Below are positions 25,009 to 33,149 of a DNA stretch of 51,596 nt, in pieces. The stretch is from Hungatella sp. UBA5385 (GTDB lineage Bacteria; Bacillota; Clostridia; Lachnospirales; Lachnospiraceae), in the NCBI GenBank assembly GCA_002409995.1, contig DHOR01000002.1:1-51596 (forward strand). Direction: 5' to 3'. The position numbers were made by a program, and so were the translations under genes. A model generated the notes under the pieces. The model ran no database searches, was not told the DNA's origin, and saw only the letters and a program-made list of their open reading frames with translations. Position 1 is the first letter of the stretch, and each line of letters opens with the position of its first letter.

Positions 25009-25353
25009 ATGAGGCGGCAATCGGAAGAATTAGAGCTAGCAGAAAAATTAGAATTAGCAGAAGACTTAGAACAAGCAGAAGACTTAAATCAAGCAGAAGA
25101 TTTAGAACAAATAGACGTTCTAGAATATATAAAACAGAAGGAACAGCAGTTAAAACAGATGGAGTCAAGTTTACATAACTACTATTATGAAGCGGGAAAA
25201 ACTATATTGGAAGCAGCAGAAGCGGAATTAGCACGAATCAATGTTCTGGTTGATCAGATTGTTGAAATGCGTATTGATATTGCAGAGATCAGCAGACAGA
25301 GCGAGGGCGTTTGTACTAATTATAAATCACCACAATTAGGCAGTATAAAGTGA
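25009..25353 (+). CDS. Small acidic coiled-coil protein with hexapeptide repeats
   Basis: I do not recognise this 114-residue protein. GGGAGGAAATTCC gives a strong ribosome binding site. After a short charged start it has four consecutive six-residue units (ELAEKL, ELAEDL, EQAEDL, NQAEDL) and a diverged fifth. Residues 40-95 look like a second helical region (KQKEQQLKQMESSLHNYYYE, then EAAEAELARINVLVDQIVEM). There are no membrane segments or cysteine pairs. Its stop overlaps a possible GTG start of the metallophosphoesterase and lies eight bases before the preferred ATG, so the two are probably co-translated. It may be a partner or scaffold of that enzyme, which is speculation. Confidence 0.7.
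   Translation: MRRQSEELELAEKLELAEDLEQAEDLNQAEDLEQIDVLEYIKQKEQQLKQMESSLHNYYYEAGKTILEAAEAELARINVLVDQIVEMRIDIAEISRQSEGVCTNYKSPQLGSIK
25033..25122 (+). repeat. 18-bp tandem repeat inside the coiled-coil gene
   Basis: Five in-frame 18-bp units of the type GAA-TTA-GCA-GAA-GAC-TTA; the first four are close, the fifth is diverged. Confidence 0.85.
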
Positions 25354-25361
25354 GGCATAAT

Positions 25362-26513
25362 ATGAATATGAGAGAAAAACAGAAACCAAAAGATACATTA
25401 ACCGACCAAAAGATCACATGGATATCTCTGATATTATATGGAATCATTACCTGGTTTGGGAGCTGGCGGGTGTTTAAAGTATTGAAAACATTCTTCCCAG
25501 GCTTATCAGCAGCAATATATACAGGAGTCTGTATCCTTCTTTGTTCCCTGCTTCCCATAGGTTTTCTCCTATCTGACCATAGGCTGGACAGGCTTGGAAA
25601 CTATTGGCTCTGTCTGCAGCTGACCACATTTTTTACAGCTTTGCCAGAGTGGGTTATAAAAGTAATACTGGCAGACTGGCTGAAGATAATGGATTGGAAT
25701 CATCTGGTTTATGTTTCCTTGGCCCTGTTTCTTATCACATGGATCATAACGGTTTTAGGGATCATTCATGGAAAACAGATTCGTCTGGTAACCTATGATT
25801 GCTCTGTGGAAAAGAAAACATTTCTGGGGAAATCCCTTCGCATTGCCCATCTCAGCGACCTGCATTTAGGAAGCATCAACAATGCAAAGGAGATCAGAAA
25901 AGTTGTGAATCAGGTCAATGAACTAAAGCCTGACCTTGTGTGTATTACAGGTGATACTTTCACAGAAAGTATTCATTCCGTGCCAAATCAGAATCAGATC
26001 ATAGATGCACTCCGTTCTCTTAATGCCAGGTATGGAGTTTATGCCTGTCTGGGGAATCACGATGCAGGCAATGAATTTCCAAAGATGGTCACATTTTTTG
26101 AAAGTGCGGGTATTACATTGCTGAAGGATGAATGCATTTCCATGGAAGGATTTACCCTGTTGGGCAGAAGAGATATTATGCAGGGGAATATGCTGACTCC
26201 AAACAGGAAAACAATCGAAGCTTGTCTGGCAGATATTGATTCAGAAGATTTGCTCATTGCAATGGATCATCAGCCCTGTGATATAGAAGATTCAGCAAAG
26301 GCGGGAGTAGATATTCTGCTGAGCGGTCACACTCACGGCGGTCAATTTTTCCCTATTCATTTAATCGTTCGGCGATTCTTTCCCCACTATCACGGATGCA
26401 AAAAATATGGCAGCATGTATTCCATTGTCAGTTCAGGCACCTGCTCGGCTATTCCACCTGTGAGGATTGGCAGCCAGTCTGAAATTATACAAATTATGGT
26501 TCATGGATCGTAG
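25362..26513 (+). CDS. Membrane-anchored calcineurin-like metallophosphoesterase (YkuE-like)
   Basis: A 383-residue protein with about four N-terminal membrane helices (residues 20-135) and a C-terminal phosphoesterase domain. The metal-binding motifs are DLHLG near 165, GDTF near 200, GNHD near 240 and GHTHGGQ near 325. The second motif lacks the extra Asp seen in many relatives (GDxxD), though the metal-binding Asp itself is kept. YkuE-type enzymes have been linked to cell-wall or UDP-sugar lipid chemistry. I chose the ATG at 25362, eight bases after GAGG; a GTG at 25350 would overlap the previous stop. The domain is predicted extracytoplasmic or cytoplasmic depending on helix count, which I cannot settle. 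Confidence 0.85.
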   Translation: MNMREKQKPKDTLTDQKITWISLILYGIITWFGSWRVFKVLKTFFPGLSAAIYTGVCILLCSLLPIGFLLSDHRLDRLGNYWLCLQLTTFFTALPEWVIKVILADWLKIMDWNHLVYVSLALFLITWIITVLGIIHGKQIRLVTYDCSVEKKTFLGKSLRIAHLSDLHLGSINNAKEIRKVVNQVNELKPDLVCITGDTFTESIHSVPNQNQIIDALRSLNARYGVYACLGNHDAGNEFPKMVTFFESAGITLLKDECISMEGFTLLGRRDIMQGNMLTPNRKTIEACLADIDSEDLLIAMDHQPCDIEDSAKAGVDILLSGHTHGGQFFPIHLIVRRFFPHYHGCKKYGSMYSIVSSGTCSAIPPVRIGSQSEIIQIMVHGS

Positions 26514-26528
26514 AACTACTGAAAGAAT

Positions 26529-26544
26529 TGAAATATATGTTTCA
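26529..26544. promoter_or_regulatory. TGAAA-N6-TTTCA palindrome upstream of the PrpR-type regulator
   Basis: TGAAATATATGTTTCA has perfect 5-bp arms with a six-base centre, about 57 bases before the regulator start. Its layout parallels the TyrR box (TGTAAA-N6-TTTACA), read by another Fis-type helix-turn-helix. Autoregulation is possible. Confidence 0.45.
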
Positions 26545-26600
26545 TTTTCCCCAAAGAATGTGTTATATTGAAATAAGATGAAACGAAAAGGAGAAACACT

Positions 26601-28484
26601 ATGGGGAAAATTGTACTGTTAGTATCAAGGGAAGAGATGATTTATCAGGCCCATAATATTCTTCAGGAGAAGAAATATCCCATCCATGAGATGAAGGTGA
26701 TCCATACAGAGGACGCAGTAGTGGAGGCGAGACAGGCAATTGCAGCCGGTGCTTCTATTATCATAGCCCGTGGCCTTCAGGCTTCTCTTATTAAGCAGTA
26801 TACTGATATACCTGTTGTTGAAATCACACTGACTGCTCAGGAGATGGCGCTTCTGGTTATGCGTGCCAAACAGATCATTAAAAAACCAAAGCCTGTGATT
26901 GCAGTCATAGGCTTTAAAAATATGTTCAGCGATATGACTTACTTTGAAGAATTGTACGATATAGAGCTGAGAACCTACTATGCCGGACAGGGAGAGGAGC
27001 TGAAACCCCAGGCACTGAAGGCAATCCAGGAAGGTGCTGACCTGATTATAGGCGGAGATACTGCTGTTGCAACTGCTACGGAACAATCCATTCCTTCTCT
27101 TTTTCTCTCGATTACAGAGGAATCCTTAAGAAATGCATTTTCCATAGCACAGAGCATGGACTATGCCGTCAGCGTGGAAAAGAAGTCAGCAGCCCAGATG
27201 GAAACCTTACTGGACTATACCTTTAGCGGTGTGGTACATCTGGACGGTGAAGGGACCATTAAGACTGTGAATCCTCTCATGGAGGATATGATTGGGAAAA
27301 GTCAGGAGGAATTAAAAGGGCTGTTAATTACAAAAGTGATGCCTGAGATAGGTACAACTGTTTTAAATCAGGTGTTGAAGGAAGGTAAAGAATATTCATT
27401 ATTTCTGGAACTGAATCATACCTCTGTATTTGCTGTGGTGGCACCTGTTCTCTATGACAGGGGAGTGGATGGTGCCATTATCACCTGCCACAGAATGAAG
27501 AAGAGCAAAGGGCGGCAGACTGATGACAAGAATCAGCCGCAGGGTTTGCCTGCTCTGATCCGGTTTGAAGATATACTTCAGGAATCGGAATCCATGAAAG
27601 CCTGTATCAGAACGGCAAAGTTATATGCCTTGTCGGAACAGCCTGTGGTTATAACAGGAGAGACGGGCACAGAGACCGGTATGATAGCTCAGGGAATTCA
27701 CAACAGCAGTATTCGCAGACAGAGACCATTTGTGGAGGCTGTCTGTACAGGAATCAGTTCTGGGGACCAGAGACAGCTTTTGTTTGGTGACAGAGGGTTG
27801 GCTGTACAGGCCAAGGGTGGAACCCTGGTGCTGCAGTCAATAGAAAATCTCAGTGAGTCTAATCAGAATCTTCTATGCCAGCTCATCCGTTATGGCAGAA
27901 TCAGCGGACAGGATATAGTAAGGCTGGGGAAAATTGATGTGAGAATTATGGTGATTCTGGAACAACCTCTGGCAGTGCTGATGGAGAAGGGACTTCTTGT
28001 TCCTGAACTCTACTACATTCTGTCAGGTCTGGAACTTCAGATTCCGCCTTTGAGAGAAAGACCGGAGGATTTAAAAAGAAAAATGGAGCTCTGTCTTGGA
28101 AACTGCTGTCAGTGGCTGTCCAGATATCATGTGCTGACAGAAGGCGCAAAAAAGATTCTGATGGATTATTCATGGAAAGGCAATCTGCTTCAGATAGAAA
28201 GCTTCTTTGAACGCCTGATTCTCACTGCTGAAAAGCGGTCTGTTGATGAGATTGCAGTAAAACGCCTTATAAGGACTCTTTATCCTGAATTTGAAAAGAC
28301 CAACCCTTCTGAAGATGGAAGCAGTCAATTGATTGCAGCTGAAAATCCCTATTATAACGAAGAGGCGAAACTAATTACAGAAACTCTGAGAAAATGCGGA
28401 GGCAGCAGGGAAAAAACAGCCAAAGAGCTGGGAATCAGCAAAGCAACCCTATGGCGCCGCATGAAGAAATATGAGATTATGTGA
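26601..28484 (+). CDS. PrpR-type regulator with degenerate AAA+ domain
   Basis: A 627-residue regulator. Residues 1-190 form the PrpR_N sensor (VIAVIGFKNM, IIGGDTAVATAT), residues 200-300 a PAS domain, 320-560 an AAA+ domain, and 590-627 a Fis-type helix-turn-helix ending ELGISKATLWRRMKKYEIM. The AAA+ domain cannot work as in sigma-54 activators. Walker A is GETGTETG at 353-360 (canonical GETGTGKE), so the Lys is lost. The GAFTGA loop is deleted after LFG (394-396). Walker B is LVLQSI (canonical LFLDEI), so Asp and Glu are Gln412 and Ser413. No sigma-54 promoter is seen nearby. It probably acts as an ATP-independent, TyrR-like regulator of the acid-catabolic genes that follow. Confidence 0.88.
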   Translation: MGKIVLLVSREEMIYQAHNILQEKKYPIHEMKVIHTEDAVVEARQAIAAGASIIIARGLQASLIKQYTDIPVVEITLTAQEMALLVMRAKQIIKKPKPVIAVIGFKNMFSDMTYFEELYDIELRTYYAGQGEELKPQALKAIQEGADLIIGGDTAVATATEQSIPSLFLSITEESLRNAFSIAQSMDYAVSVEKKSAAQMETLLDYTFSGVVHLDGEGTIKTVNPLMEDMIGKSQEELKGLLITKVMPEIGTTVLNQVLKEGKEYSLFLELNHTSVFAVVAPVLYDRGVDGAIITCHRMKKSKGRQTDDKNQPQGLPALIRFEDILQESESMKACIRTAKLYALSEQPVVITGETGTETGMIAQGIHNSSIRRQRPFVEAVCTGISSGDQRQLLFGDRGLAVQAKGGTLVLQSIENLSESNQNLLCQLIRYGRISGQDIVRLGKIDVRIMVILEQPLAVLMEKGLLVPELYYILSGLELQIPPLRERPEDLKRKMELCLGNCCQWLSRYHVLTEGAKKILMDYSWKGNLLQIESFFERLILTAEKRSVDEIAVKRLIRTLYPEFEKTNPSEDGSSQLIAAENPYYNEEAKLITETLRKCGGSREKTAKELGISKATLWRRMKKYEIM

Positions 28485-28504
28485 AATGGAATGAAACGTT
28501 TTTG

Positions 28505-28541
28505 ATAACAAGGTTTCAAATAATGAAACCTTGTTATTTTT
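28505..28541 (+). terminator. Terminator of the PrpR-type gene
   Basis: ATAACAAGGTTTCA pairs perfectly with TGAAACCTTGTTAT (14 bp) around AATAA, followed by TTTTG. Confidence 0.85.
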
Positions 28542-28578
28542 GTATAAAAAAGGTGGGACTGTTCTTACAATTCGTCCA

Positions 28579-28608
28579 TTGCAGCTTGACTATCCAATAC
28601 TATATAAT
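28579..28608 (+). promoter_or_regulatory. Promoter of the garR operon
   Basis: TTGCAG, an 18-base spacer and TATAAT (28603-28608). The leader is about 100 bases long. Confidence 0.6.
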
Positions 28609-28668
28609 CGAGTCAGAGTCCAGTACTGTGCAGGAAAATGCAGGTGTTGGCTGAAATCATTTGATACG

Positions 28669-28684
28669 ATACAAACATACAAAC
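28669..28684. promoter_or_regulatory. Tandem ATACAAAC half-sites in the garR leader
   Basis: ATACAAACATACAAAC repeats an 8-mer that is also the left half of the LacI operator at 34180-34195. It could bring this operon into the LacI regulon, though the inverted right half is missing. Confidence 0.35.
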
Positions 28685-28714
28685 AGAGATTAAGAAAGGT
28701 CAGGTAAGTAAACT

Positions 28715-29599
28715 ATGAAAGTTGGATTTATTGGATTAGGAATTATGGGAAAGCCTATGGCAAAGAATTTATTAAAGGCAGGTTATGAGCTGGTAGTAAA
28801 TGATTTTAACAAAGAGAATGTTGCAGAAGTTGTTGCAGCAGGTGCAGAATCTGCAGCAACCAGTGCAGAGGTTGCAAGCCAGTGTGAAGTTGTTATTACC
28901 ATGGTTCCAAACTCTCCTCATGTAAGAGCAGCAGCTTTAGGAGAAGGCGGAATTGTAGAAGGTGCTAAGCCAGGCACAGTTTTAATTGACATGAGTTCTA
29001 TTGATCCTACAGAGAGCAAAGCAATCGGTGCAGAGCTTGCAAAACATGGGATTGAGATGTTAGACTGTCCTGTTTCCGGCGGAGAGCCAAAGGCAATTGA
29101 CGGAACATTATCTGTTATGTGCGGCGGTAAGAAAGAGTTATTTGACAAGTTCTATGATATGCTGATGGTAATGGCCGGATCAGTTGTTTATGTTGGTGAG
29201 CTGGGCTCAGGTAACGTGGCTAAGCTGGCAAACCAGATTGTAGTTGCTGTTAATATTGCAGCAGTTTCTGAAGCACTGACATTTGCTAAAAAAGCAGGAA
29301 CAGACCCAGAGCTTGTATATCAGGCTATTCGCGGTGGATTAGCAGGCTCTACAGTTATGGATGCAAAAGCACCTATGATGTTAGGCAGAAACTTCAAACC
29401 TGGATTCCGTATTGAATTGCATATCAAAGACTTAAACAACGCCTTAAATGCAGCTCATGCAATCAGCTCTCCTGTACCTTTAACAGGTCAGTTAATGGAA
29501 ATTATGCAGGGCTTAAAGGCTGATGGTCTGGAGACAGAGGATCATTCATCTATCGTGAAGTACTACGAGAAGATCGCTAATACAATTGTAGAATCATAA
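28715..29599 (+). CDS. garR: 2-hydroxy-3-oxopropionate (tartronate semialdehyde) reductase
   Basis: A 294-residue beta-hydroxyacid dehydrogenase that would reduce tartronate semialdehyde to D-glycerate with NAD(P)H. The N-terminal Rossmann motif is GFIGLGIMGKPMAKNLLKAG. The substrate loop is DCPVSGGEPKAIDGTLSVM. The catalytic Lys is in GNVAKLANQ near residue 170. Relatives act on 3-hydroxyisobutyrate, and sequence alone does not exclude that. The adjacent aldolase-family gene and glycerate kinase strongly favour the tartronate semialdehyde role. It is first in a three-gene operon. Confidence 0.9.
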   Translation: MKVGFIGLGIMGKPMAKNLLKAGYELVVNDFNKENVAEVVAAGAESAATSAEVASQCEVVITMVPNSPHVRAAALGEGGIVEGAKPGTVLIDMSSIDPTESKAIGAELAKHGIEMLDCPVSGGEPKAIDGTLSVMCGGKKELFDKFYDMLMVMAGSVVYVGELGSGNVAKLANQIVVAVNIAAVSEALTFAKKAGTDPELVYQAIRGGLAGSTVMDAKAPMMLGRNFKPGFRIELHIKDLNNALNAAHAISSPVPLTGQLMEIMQGLKADGLETEDHSSIVKYYEKIANTIVES

Positions 29600-29636
29600 T
29601 CACAGATTTTAAGCTTAGAAAATAAGGAGAATTGCG

Positions 29637-30536
29637 ATGAATACAGAGTTTATCAAGGGCGTAGTAGTACCGATTTTAACACCGATTGATGAAAATGAGC
29701 TAATTGATGAAGTTAAATTAAGAGAACAGGTAGATTACGTCATTGAAGGCGGAGTGCTTGGGATTCTGGCTTTTGGAAGCAACGGCGAGTTCTATGTAAT
29801 CGAAGAAGATGAGATGGAGCGGGGCTTAAAGATTATGGTAGATCAGGCAGCAGGCCGAGTTCCCGTATATTTTGGAATTGGTGCAATCAGCACTAAAAAA
29901 TGCTGCAGACTGGCTAAGATGGCAGAGGCTAACGGTGCATCAGGTATTTCTATTCTTCAGCCAATGTTTTTAAAACCAACAGAAACAGAACTGTTCCTCC
30001 ATTTTAAGACAATTGCAGAATATGTACCTGAAATGCCGGTTCTTCTTTACAACAACCCAGGGCGTACCAATTACACACTATCTGCAGCTTTGGTTGACCG
30101 TCTGGCTCATGAGGTGGAAAACATTGTAGGAATGAAGGATACAAGCGGTGATATTACACAGACCGGTGAATTTATCCGCAGAACCAGAGATGTTGATTTT
30201 AAGGTATTCGGCGGTAAGGATACACTGTTATATGCTTCCATGTGTCATGGCGCTGTAGGCGGTGTTTGTACAGCAGCTAACTTTATGCCTGAGCTGATTA
30301 CTGATGTTTATAACAAATACGTAGCAGGTGATTTAGAAGGATCATTAGAAGCTCAGTTTAAATTAAATCCAGTGAGACTTTCTATGGACCCAGCCAGCTT
30401 CCCTGTAGCAGCTAAGGATATGGCTAACTTAAGAGGAAGAGATATTGGCGTTCCATACACACCAAACCTGGCAACCCCTGAAGGACCTGTACTTGACAGA
30501 ATCAGAACTGAAATGCAGAAGGCAGGGCTGATCTAA
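29637..30536 (+). CDS. DapA-family class I aldolase/lyase, probably for a keto-sugar acid
   Basis: A 299-residue TIM-barrel Schiff-base enzyme. The dicarboxylate or alpha-carboxylate loop is FGSNGEF where DapA has GTTGE. The Tyr is in LLYNNPGRT and the Schiff-base Lys in GMKDTSGD. It sits between the GarR-like reductase and glycerate kinase, with AAGGAG 37 bases after garR. This is not a lysine-biosynthesis context. I infer cleavage of a 2-keto-3-deoxy acid (for example ketodeoxyglucarate) to pyruvate and tartronate semialdehyde. A dehydratase role, as in KdgD-type members, is the main alternative. Confidence 0.82.
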   Translation: MNTEFIKGVVVPILTPIDENELIDEVKLREQVDYVIEGGVLGILAFGSNGEFYVIEEDEMERGLKIMVDQAAGRVPVYFGIGAISTKKCCRLAKMAEANGASGISILQPMFLKPTETELFLHFKTIAEYVPEMPVLLYNNPGRTNYTLSAALVDRLAHEVENIVGMKDTSGDITQTGEFIRRTRDVDFKVFGGKDTLLYASMCHGAVGGVCTAANFMPELITDVYNKYVAGDLEGSLEAQFKLNPVRLSMDPASFPVAAKDMANLRGRDIGVPYTPNLATPEGPVLDRIRTEMQKAGLI

Positions 30537-30547
30537 AGGAGAAACTT

Positions 30548-31693
30548 ATGAAGCTATTATTTGCATCAGATTCATTTAAAGGAACCTTGTCATCAGAGCG
30601 GATTATTGAGCTTCTGACAGAGTCCGCCAACAAGATATTTCCAGGCTGTGAAACAGTTGGTGTTCCCATTGCTGACGGCGGAGAGGGAACTGTTGATGCG
30701 GTGATATCTGTTACAAAAGGACAGAGAAAATCAGTTGCTGTTCATGGTCCGCTGATGGAGGAAGTCACTGCATCCTACGGTGTATTTCATGAGGATCACG
30801 CCATTATTGAAATGGCTGCAGCTTCCGGACTTCCTATGGTTCCGGGAGATAAGAGAAATCCCCTCCATACAACAACCTACGGGACTGGGGAATTGATTAA
30901 GGATGCTTTAGACAGCGGATATAGAAAGATTTCCATAGCAATCGGCGGAAGTGCCACCAATGATGGCGGCATGGGAGCTATGAGAGCGCTTGGAATTCGT
31001 TTCCTTGACAGCAATGGTCAGGAGCTGGAAGGAACAGGTTCTGATCTGGTAAATGTAGTGGATATTGATATAAGCTCCATTCATTCTGCTGTATCAGAAG
31101 CTGAATTCACAGTGATGTGTGATGTGAACAATCCTTTGACTGGCCCTGATGGTGCTACCTTCACCTTTGGAAAACAAAAGGGTGGTACACCGGAGATTTT
31201 AGAAGAGCTGGAGCATGGAATGAAAAACTATGCTTCAGTGATTCAGAAAAAGCTGGGAATTGATGTGGACAAGATTGCAGGATCAGGAGCAGCTGGTGGA
31301 TTGGGAGCAGCCCTCTGTGTATTCCTTCAGGCAGAATTAAAATCCGGAATTGAGACTGTGCTTGATCTTATTGATTTTGATACTCTTTTAGAGGGAACGG
31401 ATCTGGTTATTACCGGAGAAGGCAGAATCGACTGGCAGTCTGCATTTGGCAAGGTTCCAAGCGGTATTGGAATGCGGTGCAAGAAAATGAATGTGCCTGC
31501 AGTTGCTCTTGTTGGAGGTATGGGGGATGGTGCTGAAAAGATATACGAATTTGGCGTTGACAGCATGATCTCCACTATTAATGGAGCTATGGATATTGAA
31601 GAGGCTTTGGAACGGGCAGAGGAGCTTTATAGTGGTGCTGCTGACAGGTTGTTTCGGATGGTTCGGGTTGGAATGGATATTAGAAAGGCTTAA
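30548..31693 (+). CDS. Glycerate kinase (GlxK/GarK family)
   Basis: A 381-residue kinase that phosphorylates D-glycerate, most often to 2-phosphoglycerate in this family. The N-terminus FASDSFKGTLSSERI and the motif PIADGGEGTVDAV are characteristic. The central IAIGGSATNDGGMGAMRALG and the later VITGEGRIDWQSAFGKVP complete the family pattern. AAAGGAG precedes the ATG, 11 bases after the aldolase stop, so it is the last gene of the operon. It feeds glycolysis at the phosphoglycerate level. Confidence 0.94.
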   Translation: MKLLFASDSFKGTLSSERIIELLTESANKIFPGCETVGVPIADGGEGTVDAVISVTKGQRKSVAVHGPLMEEVTASYGVFHEDHAIIEMAAASGLPMVPGDKRNPLHTTTYGTGELIKDALDSGYRKISIAIGGSATNDGGMGAMRALGIRFLDSNGQELEGTGSDLVNVVDIDISSIHSAVSEAEFTVMCDVNNPLTGPDGATFTFGKQKGGTPEILEELEHGMKNYASVIQKKLGIDVDKIAGSGAAGGLGAALCVFLQAELKSGIETVLDLIDFDTLLEGTDLVITGEGRIDWQSAFGKVPSGIGMRCKKMNVPAVALVGGMGDGAEKIYEFGVDSMISTINGAMDIEEALERAEELYSGAADRLFRMVRVGMDIRKA

Positions 31694-31746
31694 TAGATAA
31701 AGCTGTTAAGCTCTTTTCCGGGCAGTAAGTAGATATAACTATACAT

Positions 31747-31784
31747 AAAAAGGACAGGCAAAAATTACTTTGTCTGTCCTTTTT
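31747..31784. terminator. Bidirectional terminator between glycerate kinase and NRAMP-like permease
   Basis: AAAAAGGACAG pairs with CTGTCCTTTTT, with further CAAA/TTTG pairing inside. The flanking A- and T-runs suit both convergent genes. Confidence 0.9.
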
Positions 31785-31818
31785 ATAGTGTGTCAAGACG
31801 GTGCACGTTTCTTCTATA

Positions 31819-33111
31819 TTAAAACAACGTCAAAATTGAATTAATTAATTTAGGTACTGCTCCATATAATGCATAGATAGTAACAAAAAGGTAAAATATG
31901 TAGCTGATAGTCATGGAAATTTGAAGAATTCTCGGTGGCTTCATACCGCCGTTAACATCTTTTCTCCAGATCATACGAGTGATGTAAAATCCTGCAACAG
32001 GTGTGGCAACTCCAGTTGCTACATTGGAAAAATAAATTAACTGTACAGGAGATTTTCCATAACTGAAACAGATTACAGTACCAATAAGAAGAACGATCAT
32101 GGAACCGATCTTAATATTCTTTTCTTCTAAGCCGGTAGGTTTATTAATTCCTGCGCTAAGGAGAACAACACCTCTTGATGTATTTCCCAGGATAGCAGAA
32201 AATGCAGCTGAGAGAAGAGCAACGCCCATTACATAAGGAGCAGCATTACCAAGTACAGGAACTAACATTGCAGCCAGATCAGCAGGTGCATTGATCACTG
32301 CTCCTACAGGATTCAGTACAATTGCTCCAACAAGAATAATTGCAGTGCTTATAATAACTACACCTGCTATATGAGCAATAGCATCTGTAATCATAACCCC
32401 ATTAAATAAATCCTGCTTTTTCCACTTCTTTTCATCCCCCAGATAAGTACCGTAAATACCTGTTGTCAGAGAGGCACTGGAGCCTATGAAACCGATAATA
32501 ACAGGCAGACTTCCAGCAGGGAATTGCCAATGAGTAAGGCCGTTTGCGGCTGCCTTGACATCAGGTCCTCCTGACATGGCTAAAACAATAACAAATGCTG
32601 CAGTCATAGCGCACAGCGCAACGATAATCCCTTTTTCAATTTTATTATATACATTTTTAGAAAAATAACAGAAAACGACCCCTGCCATAACAATAATAGC
32701 CCCCAGCTTCCAGTTGATTCCGAATATCAGATGCATTCCGGCACCGATTCCTGATATATTTCCAATGGTAAAGAACATGCAGGCAAGAAATGTTGCTCCG
32801 CCAACAAAACCGGCTGCAGGTTTGCCGTAATAATGCCTGATTGCATGAATAGAGGGCATGCCTGTCAGCATTGATAACCGATAAGTTGTAAACATAAAAG
32901 TAGTGCCCATAAACAGAACAGGTATCATAATCCATAGAAGATGGTAGCCATACTCAGCACCGATCATGGCAGATGTAGTCAGTGAGCCGGGGCCCAAAAC
33001 GATGCCTGCCAGTATAAACCCAGGACCTACTTTCTTTAATAATTCTGTAAATGGAAGACGTTTCACAGTTGCGGGGTCAAATCCCAGTACATTAGTTGTA
33101 TCATTTCCCAT
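31819..33111 (-). CDS. NRAMP-family permease lacking the metal-binding motif
   Basis: A 430-residue membrane protein with about eleven helices and the NRAMP fold signature GPGFILAGIVLGPGS...GAEYGY. The metal-binding DPGN of helix 1 is GPGS at residues 40-43, so the Asp and Asn ligands are gone. The helix 6 MPH motif is also absent (IGFIGSSASLTTG). It therefore probably does not carry Mn or Fe. It is 38 bases downstream of a DapA-family lyase and under a LacI operator, which suggests an organic acid or sugar-acid substrate. AAGGGGAAC precedes the ATG. The family is sure; the substrate is inference. Confidence 0.85.
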   Translation of the reverse strand: MGNDTTNVLGFDPATVKRLPFTELLKKVGPGFILAGIVLGPGSLTTSAMIGAEYGYHLLWIMIPVLFMGTTFMFTTYRLSMLTGMPSIHAIRHYYGKPAAGFVGGATFLACMFFTIGNISGIGAGMHLIFGINWKLGAIIVMAGVVFCYFSKNVYNKIEKGIIVALCAMTAAFVIVLAMSGGPDVKAAANGLTHWQFPAGSLPVIIGFIGSSASLTTGIYGTYLGDEKKWKKQDLFNGVMITDAIAHIAGVVIISTAIILVGAIVLNPVGAVINAPADLAAMLVPVLGNAAPYVMGVALLSAAFSAILGNTSRGVVLLSAGINKPTGLEEKNIKIGSMIVLLIGTVICFSYGKSPVQLIYFSNVATGVATPVAGFYITRMIWRKDVNGGMKPPRILQISMTISYIFYLFVTIYALYGAVPKLINSILTLF

Positions 33112-33149
33112 AAGTTCCCCTTTCCCATGTTGTTAATATGAATTAAGTT

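Noticed and set aside
28485..28714. Sigma-54 promoter for the garR operon
   Set aside because: No TGGCAC-N5-TTGC sequence; a sigma-A-like promoter is present and the regulator lacks GAFTGA.
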